NCBI GenBank assembly: GCA_027605045.1
Contig: JAQFWX010000007.1
Location: 1,674,001-1,738,000, forward strand
Source of the DNA: Phallus indusiatus
Taxonomy: Eukaryota; Basidiomycota; Agaricomycetes; Phallales; Phallaceae
Length of the DNA stretch: 64,000 nt
Direction of reading: 5' to 3'
Part shown: in pieces, positions 45,237-57,634 of the stretch
Numbering within the stretch: position 1 is the stretch's first letter
How the letters are laid out: the number at the start of each line of letters is the position of its first letter
The notes under the pieces: model-generated
The model's input: the letters and a program-made list of their open reading frames with translations, nothing else
Told to the model about the DNA's origin: nothing
Databases searched by the model: none
Translations under genes and position numbers: made by a program

Positions 45237-46374
45237 ACCGGGCATATAACGGGTGCAGCAGTGTCCAAGTTCTCTGTTTTCCGTTAGACGAAGACGAAGA
45301 CGACTCAGCTATTCAAGTTAGACGAGCATTTGTGGAATGCACATAGGGGAGGGTCCTAAATATTTTTGTCGCTTGAGATATTGGATGTTCGCTATGTATC
45401 TGCTGCGCTTGTACTCTCTGGAAATGAGATAAACATGATAAATTTGAACGAATGAATTATCTCACTCGCCTTGCATTTGCTTGTTCGCATCCCTTCGCGG
45501 TTCCAGGCCCGAATTTTTCGCCCACGCTCCATAAGGTACGATGTCTACGTTATTCATACACTATCTCGGTCCCCAACGTTTACCCGACGTATCATGCATC
45601 CAGAATCAAAATCGAATCAAAATGTTCATCACCATCTGAAATTTAGAAAGGAGAAACTCTCAAAAAACTCTTCCGGTTTTCTCACAGTTACGCGGTTACC
45701 GGTTACGCCGCTAGTAGGCTACACGTCACAACAGCCACTCGGCAGATGGCAGTGAGTCGACCGTTTATCGCGCTCTGAACGCGAAGTATTAGGATCCGTT
45801 CCAAATATGGATTGCTCTCTGCTAATCGATGCACTCTTAACTGAGTCGAGTTGCATTTTCGGCTCATATACACGGGGAATTCGTGTTCCAATTTTTTTTT
45901 CTTCTTCTCTAATCTGTGCACGTTTGATTGAAAATCAAGTAGGGCTGGGAGTTGAGATTAACATTGACATTGGAGTCATCCACGATGGTCGTATCGGAAT
46001 GTTTGTTTTCCTCGCCACATCACCGTGATAGTAAGTAGTAATACCCGTTAAGAAGAGGAGGGAATAAACAGGTCATCTCAAAAAAACTATTCAAGCTTTT
46101 ATATTTCTTATAGGGTCACTGAACTTGAACATAATACCACGGTTATAACTTGAAGACGAGAAGAGGAATAGGTTAATGTCCACCCACGATGCCGGAAGAG
46201 ATCAAGTCTCATACCTCAACTTGAACACAACCTCAACTGTCATATCAAAGGTGGCGCATCACTCTATGGCCTTTCGATGTAAGAGGTATAAAGTGGGTCA
46301 TGATTCACCATCAGCGGCGAAGATCCGTTAGTACAACGTTTTGAACTGTCCCGCTCAATTGAAGTTCGAGGAGA
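45237..46374. other. Intergenic after the terpene cluster
   Basis: The first 250 bp are a shortened terpene-unit flank (CTCACTCGCCTTGCATT block near 45465). After that no coding exon or RNA gene is seen. Confidence 0.5.
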
Positions 46375-48159
46375 ATGTCCACGGTTGCTTCTGCAATTCA
46401 AGCAGCCCAAGACGCGTATGTTGTTACCTTACTTCTTTTTTCGATTTATGTATCGGATTCGTTAATTTTATAGTGAATGGTCCAAAATCGCAGCTATTGG
46501 CTCGTTAGGTTCGGAGGATACATCATTTTATGTTTGAACCTAAACAAGTTAACTTGCCATAAACGACAGTTCTATTCATCTACGACACTTCTCTCACTTT
46601 CTCGGATGAAGTTGAATTAGTATGGCTTCGAAAAATGTCGCCCGGATCGATTCTGTATTGCCTAGCCCGGTATATGTCTCTACTAGCCGTCGGGCTCAAC
46701 CTCGCCGTATTTTTCTTATTAGCGGATTCTGTGCATTTTGTTTTTTCAAACCAACTTATTATTGCATATTTACTGACCTTTCTTTTCAGCCTGATTCACA
46801 GTATGTGCTATACTTCTCTTGTCAGACCGACTTTGTGCTTTTGTTGACACTCCCCCAAAGGAAGTGTACCACCATAAATACATTGTGGAATATCATATCG
46901 CTTTTCGCCTTTATTGGAGTCCAAGGTATAAATATAACCCTCTTTTCTGGGTGTATAGACTTCTGAATTGTGCAGGTCTCGTGATTGCATTGCCATATGC
47001 CTTATTTGTTTCGAAAAGAGTGGTCATCTCCACTTCCATCTTCTTCAGCGGAGTCAGCCTAATCCTCATTCTAATAGGTTAGTGTCGATCTATATATGCT
47101 ATATTTTCAGTATCTCATGTCAAATATTACATCACTTCTTACTACTGTAACAGGAACTGCTCTATATTCAAGCTGCAATCTATCCAGTGGGCAACGAGAT
47201 CACTTCACCGAGTGTGTTCCATATATTCAATTGTTATGACTGGAATTCTCAATTTTTGTCTTCCTTTTGGCGCTACCACTATTAACTTGAAGTGGTACGT
47301 TAAAGAGGGAAAAAGAAAAACATATTTCTTAACCCGTTCTCTTACATCTAGTTTCATTCTGGCAAGGCATCTGCGTCATAGCAGCTGATTTTGTTGCTTT
47401 TTGCGCTACAACGTATCAAATCATACGAAGAAGCGCTGCTCAAGCTGATATCAATCAACAAGCGGGAATAGATTTTGGATGGATCTTGATTCGTCAAAGT
47501 GAGAAATGCTGTGGTAATGTGAATATATAATTGACTTAACTGAATCAGCTGCGATAAGAGGGTAAGTCTATTTCCTCTTTCAAGCTTACTAGCTTGAGAG
47601 TAATCTCCGAAATTTAATCCCGTAGCTTGATACTATTCATCACCATTGTCGGCGTTATTTTACAAAAGGTTATTTTCACACATTCAAATATCCTTTCAAG
47701 TTCGCTCAAGCTCATCTCTGTGTAGAAAGCAACAAATGTGAATACCACCTAATGCACAGGAGTCACCTCGCAGTTTACTGACTTCCTAAAACGATAGCCA
47801 TTGATTCAATTACTCGTAATGCCATTTCAAAACACGTCTGTGCCCATGCTTTTCATCTTGACACTTTGACTTAACTCTTATTAAAAAAATCAATAGCATG
47901 GTTGTTTTGCTACTATGTCGCTTCAGTTTGGACCTTCGACAGGATATGATGACGAGCCCTCGTAATTTACCCGAACCACCTCAAGCACTAGCTCTTAACC
48001 AATTTAACCAGCAGTACGTTTTATTCATTATCTTCGTGGCAATTATTTCTTTTTATGTCCGATATTAGGGACAGCTCCCGGGATGTAGTACTGGGCTTCG
48101 AAGTAACGTTGACAGCGCGGTCCTCCACCACAACAACACCAGCATATAATAGCGTGTAA
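46375..48159 (+). CDS. DUF6533-type multi-pass membrane protein, copy 1
   Basis: The start at 46375 (MSTVASAIQAAQDA) is followed by exons 46474-46508 and 46570 onward. The third exon has the family signature IYDTSLTFSDEVELVW, then SPGSILYCLARYMSLL. Later exons give the YALFVSKR block near 47000, the SFWQGICVIAADFVAFCATT helix near 47350-47410, LILFITIVGVIL near 47630, and the C-terminal LLLCRFSLDLRQ stretch ending at 48157-48159. DUF6533 proteins are seven-helix-like membrane proteins expanded in Agaricomycetes; their function is not established. The exon borders between about 46690 and 47340 are not settled, so the overall span is firmer than the protein. Confidence 0.65.
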
Positions 48160-50828
48160 TAGTCGTAATGTTGAAGTCAAAAACATAACTATATATACAT
48201 GCCGTGAATATTAACGAAGATTAATTGAAGAAATTTTGGCTTAATAGTACCCTCGTTCGGATTTTTTTTTCCAAGATGCGAACGCCATAATAGTAGTGCT
48301 AGTGATCCGCTAACAACAAATAGGATAATATATGTAATATATTATTGCAGCGAATACTATAGAGTTCAAGGCGAAGCCTTGAATTAGCTAACTATTGAAA
48401 ATGAAAAAATGAGCCAGCGCGCACGCAAGCGTGCGCGCTACACGGCAAAGTACGAAGAATAAGCGCCGACTCCTAAAGTCGCGCTGCCACTATCCTTCGT
48501 CATCCGCAGTGGTTTATGATATGCCTATTTTTATTGACGACTTCTTGACTGTCCTGACTGGTCTGAGGTAAACACCCTGTTCGCCATCAGTTTGCATGTG
48601 CCATGGCCAGACACCGTTTTAGCAAGCCTATTACTTTTACTGGCTTTGTAACGTGTTCCATCAACAAAGCAGTTATAGATATCGTGTACCATATGGGTAC
48701 ACCCGAATTCGACATAGACGGGGTGCGCAGTACATTTTTATCAAAATTGATCATGATCTGATCAAGGGTGCAGCTGTGCAGTGCGATTCAAACTCTTTCG
48801 GAATGTAGTGACTAGCTACTAGTGATTTCATTCAAGCACTATGAATACTGGTACTGTTGATCATGGCGTGAATATTAATCATGATCCGTATTTAAAACGA
48901 GTCATCTGAGAAGTATTTTCCAGGGAGATTAATACAGGTATTGGAATTATTGTGTTCACAATAACTTGCCTCAGGACCAGGACGATTACAGTAGCTTTAT
49001 GGAGCCGGCGCCAGCGACTCGGGTAATCCGGGCACGCGATAAAATTCAGGTTGGGCGTGATGTCGACGTTGGCCCTCCTTTCATCGCAACACATTCATCT
49101 ACAAATGCCTCCCCAGCTACTGGATCAGTTCCCCGGAGAATTGATACCAGCTCTTGCGGAATAACGACTAGCGAGAAAAATGTTGGGTCACATTCAATTA
49201 AGATTTTTGGGTAATTCAAAAACTGAAAAGTTACTCTTGGCAATATTACTCCATGTATTATTCCAACACATTTGACAGCGTAACCTTAATAGATTTCTGA
49301 TACTGCTTCCCTTAACACTTCCAACCGGATAAAACGTGAGGTGGGACTCGAACAACTTCAAGCTTCGTCTGCATCTGGTCCCGTCTTCCTGTCGAATATG
49401 AACACCTCGACATCGGAATTCTACGTGTCGCATCTTACGGTTTTTGTAGTTTTATTCCGTTGGTATTCGTTGGACAATCGTGAAATGGGTGAGTTAAGGG
49501 TTCAATGATTTATTTGATTTTCTCGGACTTCTGCCGTATCTGGTTTGAATTACACTGAGCTTGGGTTTTGCACGGAATCACCGTTATCTTGCTGTGGGGT
49601 GACGGTACGAAGCTAGCCATACCGACTTCAAGTTTACCGGTATATCGGATCGTTCAAACCGATTATGTATTCTGAGCTTTTCAAGAAGTTGTCGCGAATC
49701 TTAAATCTCCGAGACACTCATTGGTTCGAGAAATTGATTCATTACAATGGAAAGCAGCCTGGCCTAATCAATCAGGGTCGGGCCATCATTTTAAATTTAA
49801 GGGGTCGAAAACCGTCGGGAACCTAGTGACGTTGAAGTTAGTGCCGATCTTTAGACTTTCTTGTCATAAAGTGGGCGCCATAGCTTTCTTAGACGTTCTG
49901 GAAATCTGACTTGAGGAATAGCGTCCTTGTTTCAACACTATGCGCTCCAGCTCGGGCTTTTGACCGGAACTGCGACGAGGCCGAGTCGCAGCTCATCTTT
50001 GCCATTCAAAGAACTGGCCCTCGCCAATGAGCCGCCTCTAGACTGAACAGTTTAGAGCAATTATTCGTTGTATGGGAACGCTTCAACGAATGCGAGAAAA
50101 ATTCTCATGCAAAACGATCATTTCGCTCGAAGGGCCATCGGTTCAACGGCTAATCAAAAGCCCTTAGCAACGAAATGTTGTGAAAAACTCAAAATCAAGA
50201 TTGGGTTGAAATTTAGCAATGATCAACTATTGCAGAACAGGTAAGAAAGATGGTTTGTGTCTCGATTCCAGTCGGTCAGTTGCCCGGCGGCGTAGCGTCG
50301 CCATATTCTTGGCACAGTGTGGACACGTTTGATGATGTTTGGCATGCTCGATGCACCTCGAACATCTCAGTGACGATCATTTGGCATTGTTGGCGTGACA
50401 GCTAGAATGAGCAGAGTTTAATGGTTTAGTTCGGTCATCTCCGACGAGTCCCAAGTGGAACTTCAACCCGAATGGCACCTGAAGGCCAACTCACCTGAAC
50501 GACTAGTAGAGCAATCATGATGTCGATTGGTGTTTATCTCTTTGAGCGCGAGTCTTGGAAAACATGATGCGCGATCGCCGATATTGCACCAACACCATTT
50601 GGTAAGATTCCTTGACCGTCAGAGAACATGGTTACCGTTTCGTGTTTTTTGGTGATGATCCAAGACTTTTTCTATCGATACCTTTCAATTTATCAGTGGC
50701 ACTTCTAAATAGGTACATGAGCCGAGGCTCGATCGTACTGGGAGGCTGAGTAAACGACGAGAAGACTGACTTTTTTTTCACTACCACATCTTCCATTTAC
50801 CTACAGCTGGTCTGTCTTTATCTCCAAT
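48160..50828. other. Long intergenic region with relics
   Basis: It contains the hairpin group at 48325-48485. A frame at 48966-49214 and an ATGAAC...TCGGAATT block at about 49409, similar to the start of the next gene at 50829, may be fragments of a lost third DUF6533 copy. Nothing else can be supported. Confidence 0.35.
48325..48485. repeat. Group of four short hairpins
   Basis: Four inverted repeats follow each other: ATAATATAT/GTA/ATATATTAT (48325-48345), TTCAAGGC/GAA/GCCTTGAA (48365-48383), an 11-bp GC-rich stem AGCGCGCACGC with a 2-nt loop (48416-48439), and AGCGCCGACT paired with AGTCGCGCT (48462-48485, one bulge). Chance occurrence of four in 160 bp is unlikely. They may form the end of a mobile element or a structured transcript. 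Confidence 0.55.
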
Positions 50829-52747
50829 ATGAACGTGTCCGTATCGGAATTAGTAGCGGAAAATATTCAAATAACGTCTGATGCGTATGTTTTGTTCCTT
50901 TTTTTTTCGTTTATTAGTATATGCATACATAACTAATCTTACGAGGTTTCAGTCAGATCGTGTCATACATCAATGTTATCTCCTTAGGTTCGCTACGTTT
51001 AATTTTCTAATACATCGTCTGATACGATACTTTGTCATTTCTACAAGCTCTTTTGGTCTATGATAGCTCGCTCACCTTGAGTGATGAGATACGAGTGATA
51101 TGGAGACAGAAGACCAACCCCGGAGCTGTTTTATATTACTTGTCGCGCTATGTCGGCCTCATCAACACAATATTAAATGTCGCCTTTTCTTTCGTAAACA
51201 TAACTGTATGTTTCTTTTACTCGCCTTGCTTGAGTTGTTCATTCGTTAATCATAGTTTATCTCCAGGCTGACAGGTAAACAAGGTTTTTCTTGAGTTACT
51301 ATCTCCTCTCTAACCATTATCCGTGCGATTCTCAGCTCGTGCGATTTAGTTAATATAATTCTAAATATCTGCTTTCTCGCAAGTTTCATCGGAACAAATG
51401 GTTTGCAGAATCACAGCCCTGAATATCAGTTGACCAGACGATTTATTTTAGGTCTTTTCGCAGCGCGGGCATACGCATTATGTGGCTCAAAGAAATATAT
51501 TTTGACCATTATTTTATGTTTTTTCGCAGCGGATATTATTCCCGTTCTCCTTCGTGAGTACTAGTTGTGACATATGTAATATGCTTCCTTACCTATTATA
51601 AATACACCCCAGAAATGATAGTCGTACCAAATTGCAACCTGGACCCGAAACAGTTCAAATTTCTTACAATGTATGTTTCATGTTTCAGTTTGTGATGAAT
51701 CATTTTTGATTTATATGACGTTAGATGTAAGCATAATCAAGTGGATTGCGTACGAGTCCAATTTGACTTGCACATAAGCATCTGTTGTACAGATTGGTGT
51801 TCTCATCGTTTCCGACACGGTCGAGTTCATGATCACAACTTATCACGCCTATCATGCATGGCGCATCCGAAGAGATCTCCCATTCGCACATTCTGTCCCA
51901 AACCTTATCAACATTCTTTTTTGCCAAGGTAATTAACGTATTCCTTGCAGGTTCAACGTTTTAGTAAATCTGATATCATCATCACAGGGGTTCTGAGATA
52001 CTGGTTCGTTCTGTAGTCTCGATTTACTCTCCAGTGACAGCACCTCAAGCATTTATGTAGTTTTGTCTTGGTAGTGACGATTGCACAAGCTATCTTAGAA
52101 CAAGTAAGCTAGGAGCCACTGTCTTATTCAAACCCCTGTAAGCTGAAACATTGTTCAGAAAGCCAGGGTAAATCTTTTCCCTTTCCGAAAAGCTGAGACT
52201 TTTTAATATCCTGTTAGCCTTCAATTCAAGGTGTACTCGGTCCTCTACAACAAACGTAAGACTTGAGCTCTGGTTCAGCCGAGCTGCAAAGACTAGCACC
52301 TGACCGGTTCAATATACCTTCTTATTTTTTAGACTTTCGATCTTGTTACTTTGCCGTTTTTCTATTGATCTTCGCTCGCGAAGCACATTTCACACAACAG
52401 CCAGTAGACCCGAGTCAAAATCGATGACCCTGACGCCACGGCCACTTTCTCAAACTAATGCTAATCGCGTTTCTGCTGCTGCAGATTATGGATTGGAAAA
52501 TCCTCGGGGTTATGGTCCCTCAATTCAACGAGCCGTCCAATATATTCACGAAGAACTGATCAGCGAGTTTGGGGATATCTCTTCCCGAAGTTCTAGTCCA
52601 GCCATGATTGATTATGAAAGTGATATTATGTTGGAAGACTTGGCAAGCCCCGATGAAGTTGAAGAACTAACCCCGTTACCCCAGATGGATTTTGGAGATT
52701 TCCGATGGTCAAGTCGAGGGGGTCAATTATTTAATATTCCTGTATAA
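50829..52747 (+). CDS. DUF6533-type multi-pass membrane protein, copy 2
   Basis: The start at 50829 gives MNVSVSELVAENIQITSDA, then an intron and QIVSYINVIS. An exon at about 51055 carries the family signature LLVYDSSLTLSDEIRVIWR, followed by AVLYYLSRYVGLINTILNVA. Further exons give FAARAYALCGSKKYI near 51460-51500, VLIVSDTVEFMITTYHAYHA near 51800-51860, and the last exon with LLCRFSIDLRSR and an acidic Ser/Pro tail, ending at 52747. It is a paralogue of the gene at 46375 with the same exon order. Several internal splice sites are uncertain. Function of this family is unknown. Confidence 0.65.
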
Positions 52748-53141
52748 ATAAATATTATACGTGTGGCTTGGGATTTGACTGTACGCGTTAAATTATCAAC
52801 TTTGGGGGCAATGACTGACAGTGCCCAAATGATCTACGTGGATTTCAAAAATATGCGCAATCATGACATTTAGTCGGTCAATCATTCATTTATAGTACAT
52901 ACCAATGGTGGCCGTGCTGGACACAGTGGACAGCAGTCAAATGTTTTGCTTAGTAAATCATTTTCGGCCGCCAGTGACTAAGCCGGCCGTTCTTTTTTTA
53001 GTCATCGCCTGGTTTACCTCCGGCTGACCTGAGCTTGAAGCTGCCGGGAAGACCAACCCACTTCCCTTCTTCCTCACTCCTCTTCATTCTCATTGTTGTT
53101 TATTCTTACTCCTTTCGTTTTTTCTCTTCACGTACTCTGTC
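52748..53141. other. Intergenic, promoter side of LCB3
   Basis: A pyrimidine-rich stretch at 53055-53135 directly before the ATG is typical of fungal 5' UTRs. Nothing else seen. Confidence 0.5.
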
Positions 53142-55209
53142 ATGTCAGACACAAAATTCTATCTAAACGACAACTCTGCCTCCGTCTCGAGCATCAATCT
53201 AGCACCCGAAGCTGACCGTGACGATACAGCCTCAGACTTGAAGCTAAACGGTAGCACTAAAACAGAGCTGAGTCGAGTAGAAGATGGAAGTGTCGGTATT
53301 TTGCCCGATAGCGTATATGACTCATCGCTGGTGTGGTGGCGTTCGGCCATGCGGAGACGGATCATGTTGACACTCAAGCAAGAAAGCGCATGGATTGCGC
53401 GTATCCAGGTTGGTGCTGGTAGATTCGCTGGAAATGTGGTTTCAGTGTTTACGAGTGTCAAAAAAATAGGCCTATCGGACTCCGCTGCTCGACACGTATT
53501 TTCTGTATACGTCGTCTTTGGGAACCCATACTTTCTACATGCTTCTCTTGCCAGCATGCTATTTTTTTGGTTACGATCAGATTGGTAGAACTCTCATGGC
53601 GATTGTGGGACTAGGTATATACTGGTCTTCGTTTTTCAAAGACCTAGTGTGCAGCCCCAGACCGTACGCACCTCCCGTATCTCGACTAAGTAAGCGGTCT
53701 TGGATCGATCCCGGGTAACAATAACATCGACTAATATCTTATCTTCTTTCTTTCAAGCTATGGGAACACATCATTTGGAATACGGCTTTCCTTCGTCACA
53801 TTCCACAAACACCATTTCCATGACGTTGTACTTTTACACGTTACTCTACAGGTTCTACACAACAGGTACCCTTTCCCCCTCTGTTCTAGCCGGCGAAGGT
53901 GTCGAGATCACTCCTGGCTTCAGCCCGTCAACCTTCCACGCCCTCCAACTCGTCTTAGCATTATACGCCTCTACAGTCGTATTCGGACGCATCTATTGTG
54001 GTATGCATTCTATCACTGATTGCGTCGCTGGTAGCTTGTTAGGCGCTGCTATCTGGGGCGTCCATTGGCTGGTTGAGGAGTCAGTTGACGCATGGACCAG
54101 AGCCGGTGGTCTTGAGGGTAAAACACTCTTCCTTTCACCATAGATGACGTGCATCGCATTCTGACGCCTGTTTTTTCCTTCTTCAGTCCCGTTAACTTTT
54201 TCACTCTTATCGCTTCTCCTGATCAACTATCATCCACAACCAGTAGACGACTGTCCGTGCTTCGAAGACGCCGTCGCTTGCATTGCAGCTTTATTAGGCA
54301 CTATGTTAGGATGGTGGCATGGATGGTGGAGCGGATTATTCCACGAAAAAACGAGTGTTGCGGAAGGCACATTCAAAAAGTTTCCAATAACCCAAATGTC
54401 GAATCCGGTTGTCCTCCTGATAGTCGGCACGAGGCTTGTCGTCGGTAAGTAACGATAATATAATACCTCCTACATGAAAGCTTATGCCTGTATGTATGTA
54501 TATGCAGGCATCGCGTCCATTTTTGCTCTGCGTCTGATTCTTAAATCAACATTGCATCTTGCCCTTCCTCCGCTTTATCGTATCCTTTCCAAACTAGTCT
54601 CACTTCCTAACCGTCGGTTCTATACACCTGCTACAGAATACAATCGTGTACCACTTCGAAGAGGATGGGAAAGATTAGGTCCTAGTGTCGTTGACTTGGG
54701 AGAGCTGGGCGTTGGTTCTGGTTCTGGCGGTGAAGGTGTTGTCAGCGTCACTGGTCGTGGGCAGAGAGACGTCGAGAACGGCGGGCTGAAAAATCGGAAT
54801 CCGTATTTTGGTGGCCTCGAAAATGCCAAGAAGGCCTATGCTGCTGCTGCTGGCTCGCGTGTTTCGGAGGAAAGGGGTAGTGCCAGGTCATATCCGAATG
54901 GTACCAGTTTGGTCGTGGGGCATGAATATGAACATGAATTCGATGACGATGACGATTCGGGTGACGAGACCAGTGTTGCGGGAACAGAAAAGGAAGCTGT
55001 ATTCGATAAGACTCCTGTGAATCCTGTCCTCGAACGTCCTCTCAGAAAGCGATACGACGCTGAAGGTATGCCCTCTTTTTTCTAAATTCTTTACTCCATT
55101 TGTGAGCTGACTTTGGGATGTAGTCTTAACGAAGATTGTAGTTTATGTCGCAATCGGTCTTATCGCATCGGAGTTTGCGCCTGTTTTGTTTGAGGTCGTG
55201 GGCTTATGA
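53142..55209 (+). CDS. LCB3: Sphingoid base-phosphate phosphatase, LCB3-like (PAP2 superfamily)
   Basis: Exons 53142-53408, 53470-53689, 53758-54117, 54187-54444, 54508-55065 and 55124-55209 encode 582 residues. The three phosphatase motifs are visible: KDLVCSPRP (K-x6-RP), YGFPSSHSTN (PSGH type with Ser), and GRIYCGMHSITD (SR-x5-H type with Gly in place of Ser). They are spread over several membrane helices (for example LLLPACYFFGY). The block YTSSLGTHTFYM before motif 1 is typical of yeast Lcb3/Ysr3. These ER enzymes remove phosphate from dihydrosphingosine-1-phosphate and so control ceramide synthesis and sphingoid signalling. A long hydrophilic loop with an acidic stretch lies before the last helix. 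Exon 2 was started at 53470 because only that acceptor restores RTPLLDTYFLYTSS. Confidence 0.9.
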
Positions 55210-55807
55210 AGATTGGTCGTATGTCTGAACGTCGACGGATGAATGGATGAGTAACGAAAACCTTACGTGGGGGAGGAGTAAATCGGAGGGGAAGTATATT
55301 ACATACATATCAAAAGACGTCGGTCGACTAGTTTTGAACCAAAGTTTTCTTTTTTTTACTCATCTATTGGTTAATCCAAGTCGCTTTTATGTTTTTTTTC
55401 GTAATTGAATTGTTGGATTTGGTGTTTCTTTTTTGCAAGGTGTAATTCTTTTTCCTTAGTCTTTTGATTTTCATTTACCGTAACATTTTTCCTTATCTTT
55501 TTCTTTCCCTTTTTTTTCGATGGCATAGTGTAATTTATTTATGTACTTTCTTTCGCACTTACTTTCCTTTTCACCCAATTTTCCGTGACAAATTGAGGTA
55601 TACAAACATGCATATTTAATTATAATTCAAGTTTTACAAGCCCAGATGAAAAAGAATGAAGAGAAATATAAGACGAATGTGATGAAGATGGTATACTGCA
55701 GATTAACACATAAAGCCCTGTAAACTATGCTAAATCGACCAGTGTACCAAGATTATACTTTAGCAAACTCCTCGAAAACCTCCGTGGTGGTATCCCTTCC
55801 CTTGTTT
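55210..55807. other. Intergenic between LCB3 and pheromone-like gene
   Basis: T-rich 3' flank of LCB3 and 3' flank of the minus-strand peptide gene. No gene seen. Confidence 0.5.
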
Positions 55808-56029
55808 TCAGCAAATGACGCAGGTGTTGTGGGATGTGCTTGGTGTATCTTTGTCAGCCCACTCGGTGGCATCTATCTCCTCTGCTGCGAGAGATGAGGA
55901 GGAATTGGATTGTGATTCGTTATTGTGCGACACGACGTCAGAAAGACTGGAAACGTTTGCTTCGCTGCTCCCAGAAGACGAGGAGAACAGGGTGAAGCTG
56001 GTGAGAACGCGGGTGAATTCGTCGAACAT
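55808..56029 (-). CDS. Putative CaaX-ended mating pheromone precursor
   Basis: An intronless 73-residue frame starts MFDEFTRVLTSF, runs through a Ser/Asn/Glu-rich middle, and ends in Cys-Val-Ile-Cys directly before the stop. Short precursors of 50-80 residues with a Met-Asp/Phe-rich start, low-complexity middle and a terminal CaaX box are characteristic of basidiomycete lipopeptide pheromones, which are farnesylated on the Cys, trimmed and carboxymethylated, and recognised by Ste3-type receptors. A TATA box lies about 175 bp upstream. No Ste3 receptor gene is visible in this window, so it could be a B-locus pheromone at the edge of its locus or one of the stand-alone pheromone-like genes known in agarics. 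A Cys in the last CaaX position is unusual but allowed. Confidence 0.6.
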   Translation of the reverse strand: MFDEFTRVLTSFTLFSSSSGSSEANVSSLSDVVSHNNESQSNSSSSLAAEEIDATEWADKDTPSTSHNTCVIC

Positions 56030-56202
56030 TGTTGGTGGTTGTGGAAAAGAATATGAATGAGATAGTAGATAGTGCGCTGCTGACTAGGCAGTAGTAGTAG
56101 ATATGAGATGAGTGTGATTGGCGAGGTAAGCTTGAATGCTCGATGAGAAGAACGCTTTTTGCGCTGGGATTTGACTGATGTAGAAAGCTTCTTTTCTTCC
56201 CG

Positions 56203-56210
56203 TATTTATA
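56203..56210 (-). promoter_or_regulatory. TATA box of the pheromone-like gene
   Basis: TATAAATA on the minus strand about 175 bp before the ATG at 56029. Confidence 0.45.
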
Positions 56211-56730
56211 TGTATCAAGAACATAAACGCCTAAAGAAGAAATATCGATATGTTCGAAAAGCCTTTTGGGAACATACAATAAAAGTAGGAACGTACCTGG
56301 CCAATGCAAGGGGGACTGACGTAGTCCGGCTGCTATTCACAGTGCGAATAAGAAAACAGCATCACGTTCACGATCGGCCAGAATGCACGCCGTCCGGTTT
56401 GTGTTCCTATCAACCGATAACCGTAAGCAATGTTTGCCCAGAGACTACCGAGTCATCACCGCATGTTTTTCAATGATATTTTAGGGATGTGTCCCGATTC
56501 CTCCAGTGTTCAGTCGACTGGTCCGATCCCGCCTAGTGAAATGAGATCCATTGCCCTTTTGGGATGAAGACCCCAAGAGCATAGTAAAATATTTCTGAAT
56601 AGCCGACGTTCTAAATATACAATATTTGAGCTGAACATGTATACATAGTGGTGAACATTCCAAGCCAATAGGATTACTCCGACGACCCTCGAGCTCTGGA
56701 AAAAGTGAGGTGACTGAAAGGTGACAAAGA

Positions 56731-56818
56731 AAAAAAAAACATGGATAGCGAGAGGCGAACCCACGGAACATCCGTTGGGTGTTCTTAGCCAACCACTGAG
56801 CGCTGAGCCATGACGAAG
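56731..56818 (-). other. tRNA-like Pol III unit (tRNA relic or SINE head)
   Basis: On the minus strand, TGGCTCAGCG..CAGTGG (56794-56811) resembles a tRNA A box and GGGTTCGCCTC (56753-56763) a B box. Between them GAACA and TGTTC could form an anticodon-type stem, and a run of ten T (56731-56740) follows as a Pol III terminator. No full cloverleaf with paired acceptor and T stems can be drawn, so it is not called a functional tRNA. Confidence 0.35.
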
Positions 56819-57634
56819 ACCAAATGTTACATGACGATTGTAGATATGGGTCATTAGAGAACCTGGACAATTCACAAACTCAACTAGTCATTTACTTTTC
56901 GCGTCAGTTCACAAGACTCAAAACACTAAATTTCAAATACATATGCACTTGGAATAATGTTTCTACGTATTTGGTAGATGAAAGAGGTATAATAAAAAGA
57001 AACCAATTGAGTTTAAACCTTGGCGGCAGGGCAGAGTACCAAACAAACATGGAGGCAAGTACGGTACAACGGGCGGCAGCGCACGGAGGGCCAAAATACA
57101 GCTTGATCCTGTCAGATATTAGCAGAGTGGTAGAGAATCAAGAAAAAATTGCCCTCTGTTCCAGCGGCAGACCTGGACCACACGAAGACAGGTTGATAGT
57201 CATCGGCACCCAGACTGTTCCAAGGTGTGATAAACCGCGTTTAAGTTGAATTTGAGCCATTAGAACATTAGTAGAACGTCGTCGCATTTGAAAATGAACC
57301 GATTTGGAAAGAAATGAAGGCTTGATGGACGCCGGTATCCGTCATGATAGTGTTGCAAACTCAATATACACATTTTTAAGCTTTACGAAAATTGATTTGA
57401 GACTTTCAGTTATTTATTGAGCTTTGGACGGAGACTGTGAAGCAGGGATCGTAGTCAGATACTATGATATGAGAGCGCATACATACTACATAGTGATTCA
57501 ATCATTTTAGTGAAATGTAATACTTGAACTATAGAATCTTCGACATCATTTGAAGTACTAGACGCACAAAGGAAGCTCTCCATTAAAGAGTCAGTGTTCA
57601 GTCATTTTTTCACCTCACAGAAATTCGTCTCTCT

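Noticed and set aside
48966..49214. Possible C-terminal exon of a third DUF6533 gene
   Set aside because: The stretch lacks the SRF-LDLR type motif and has no upstream exon; kept only as a relic candidate.
56731..56818. Functional tRNA gene
   Set aside because: Acceptor and T stems do not pair and the B box deviates from the consensus.
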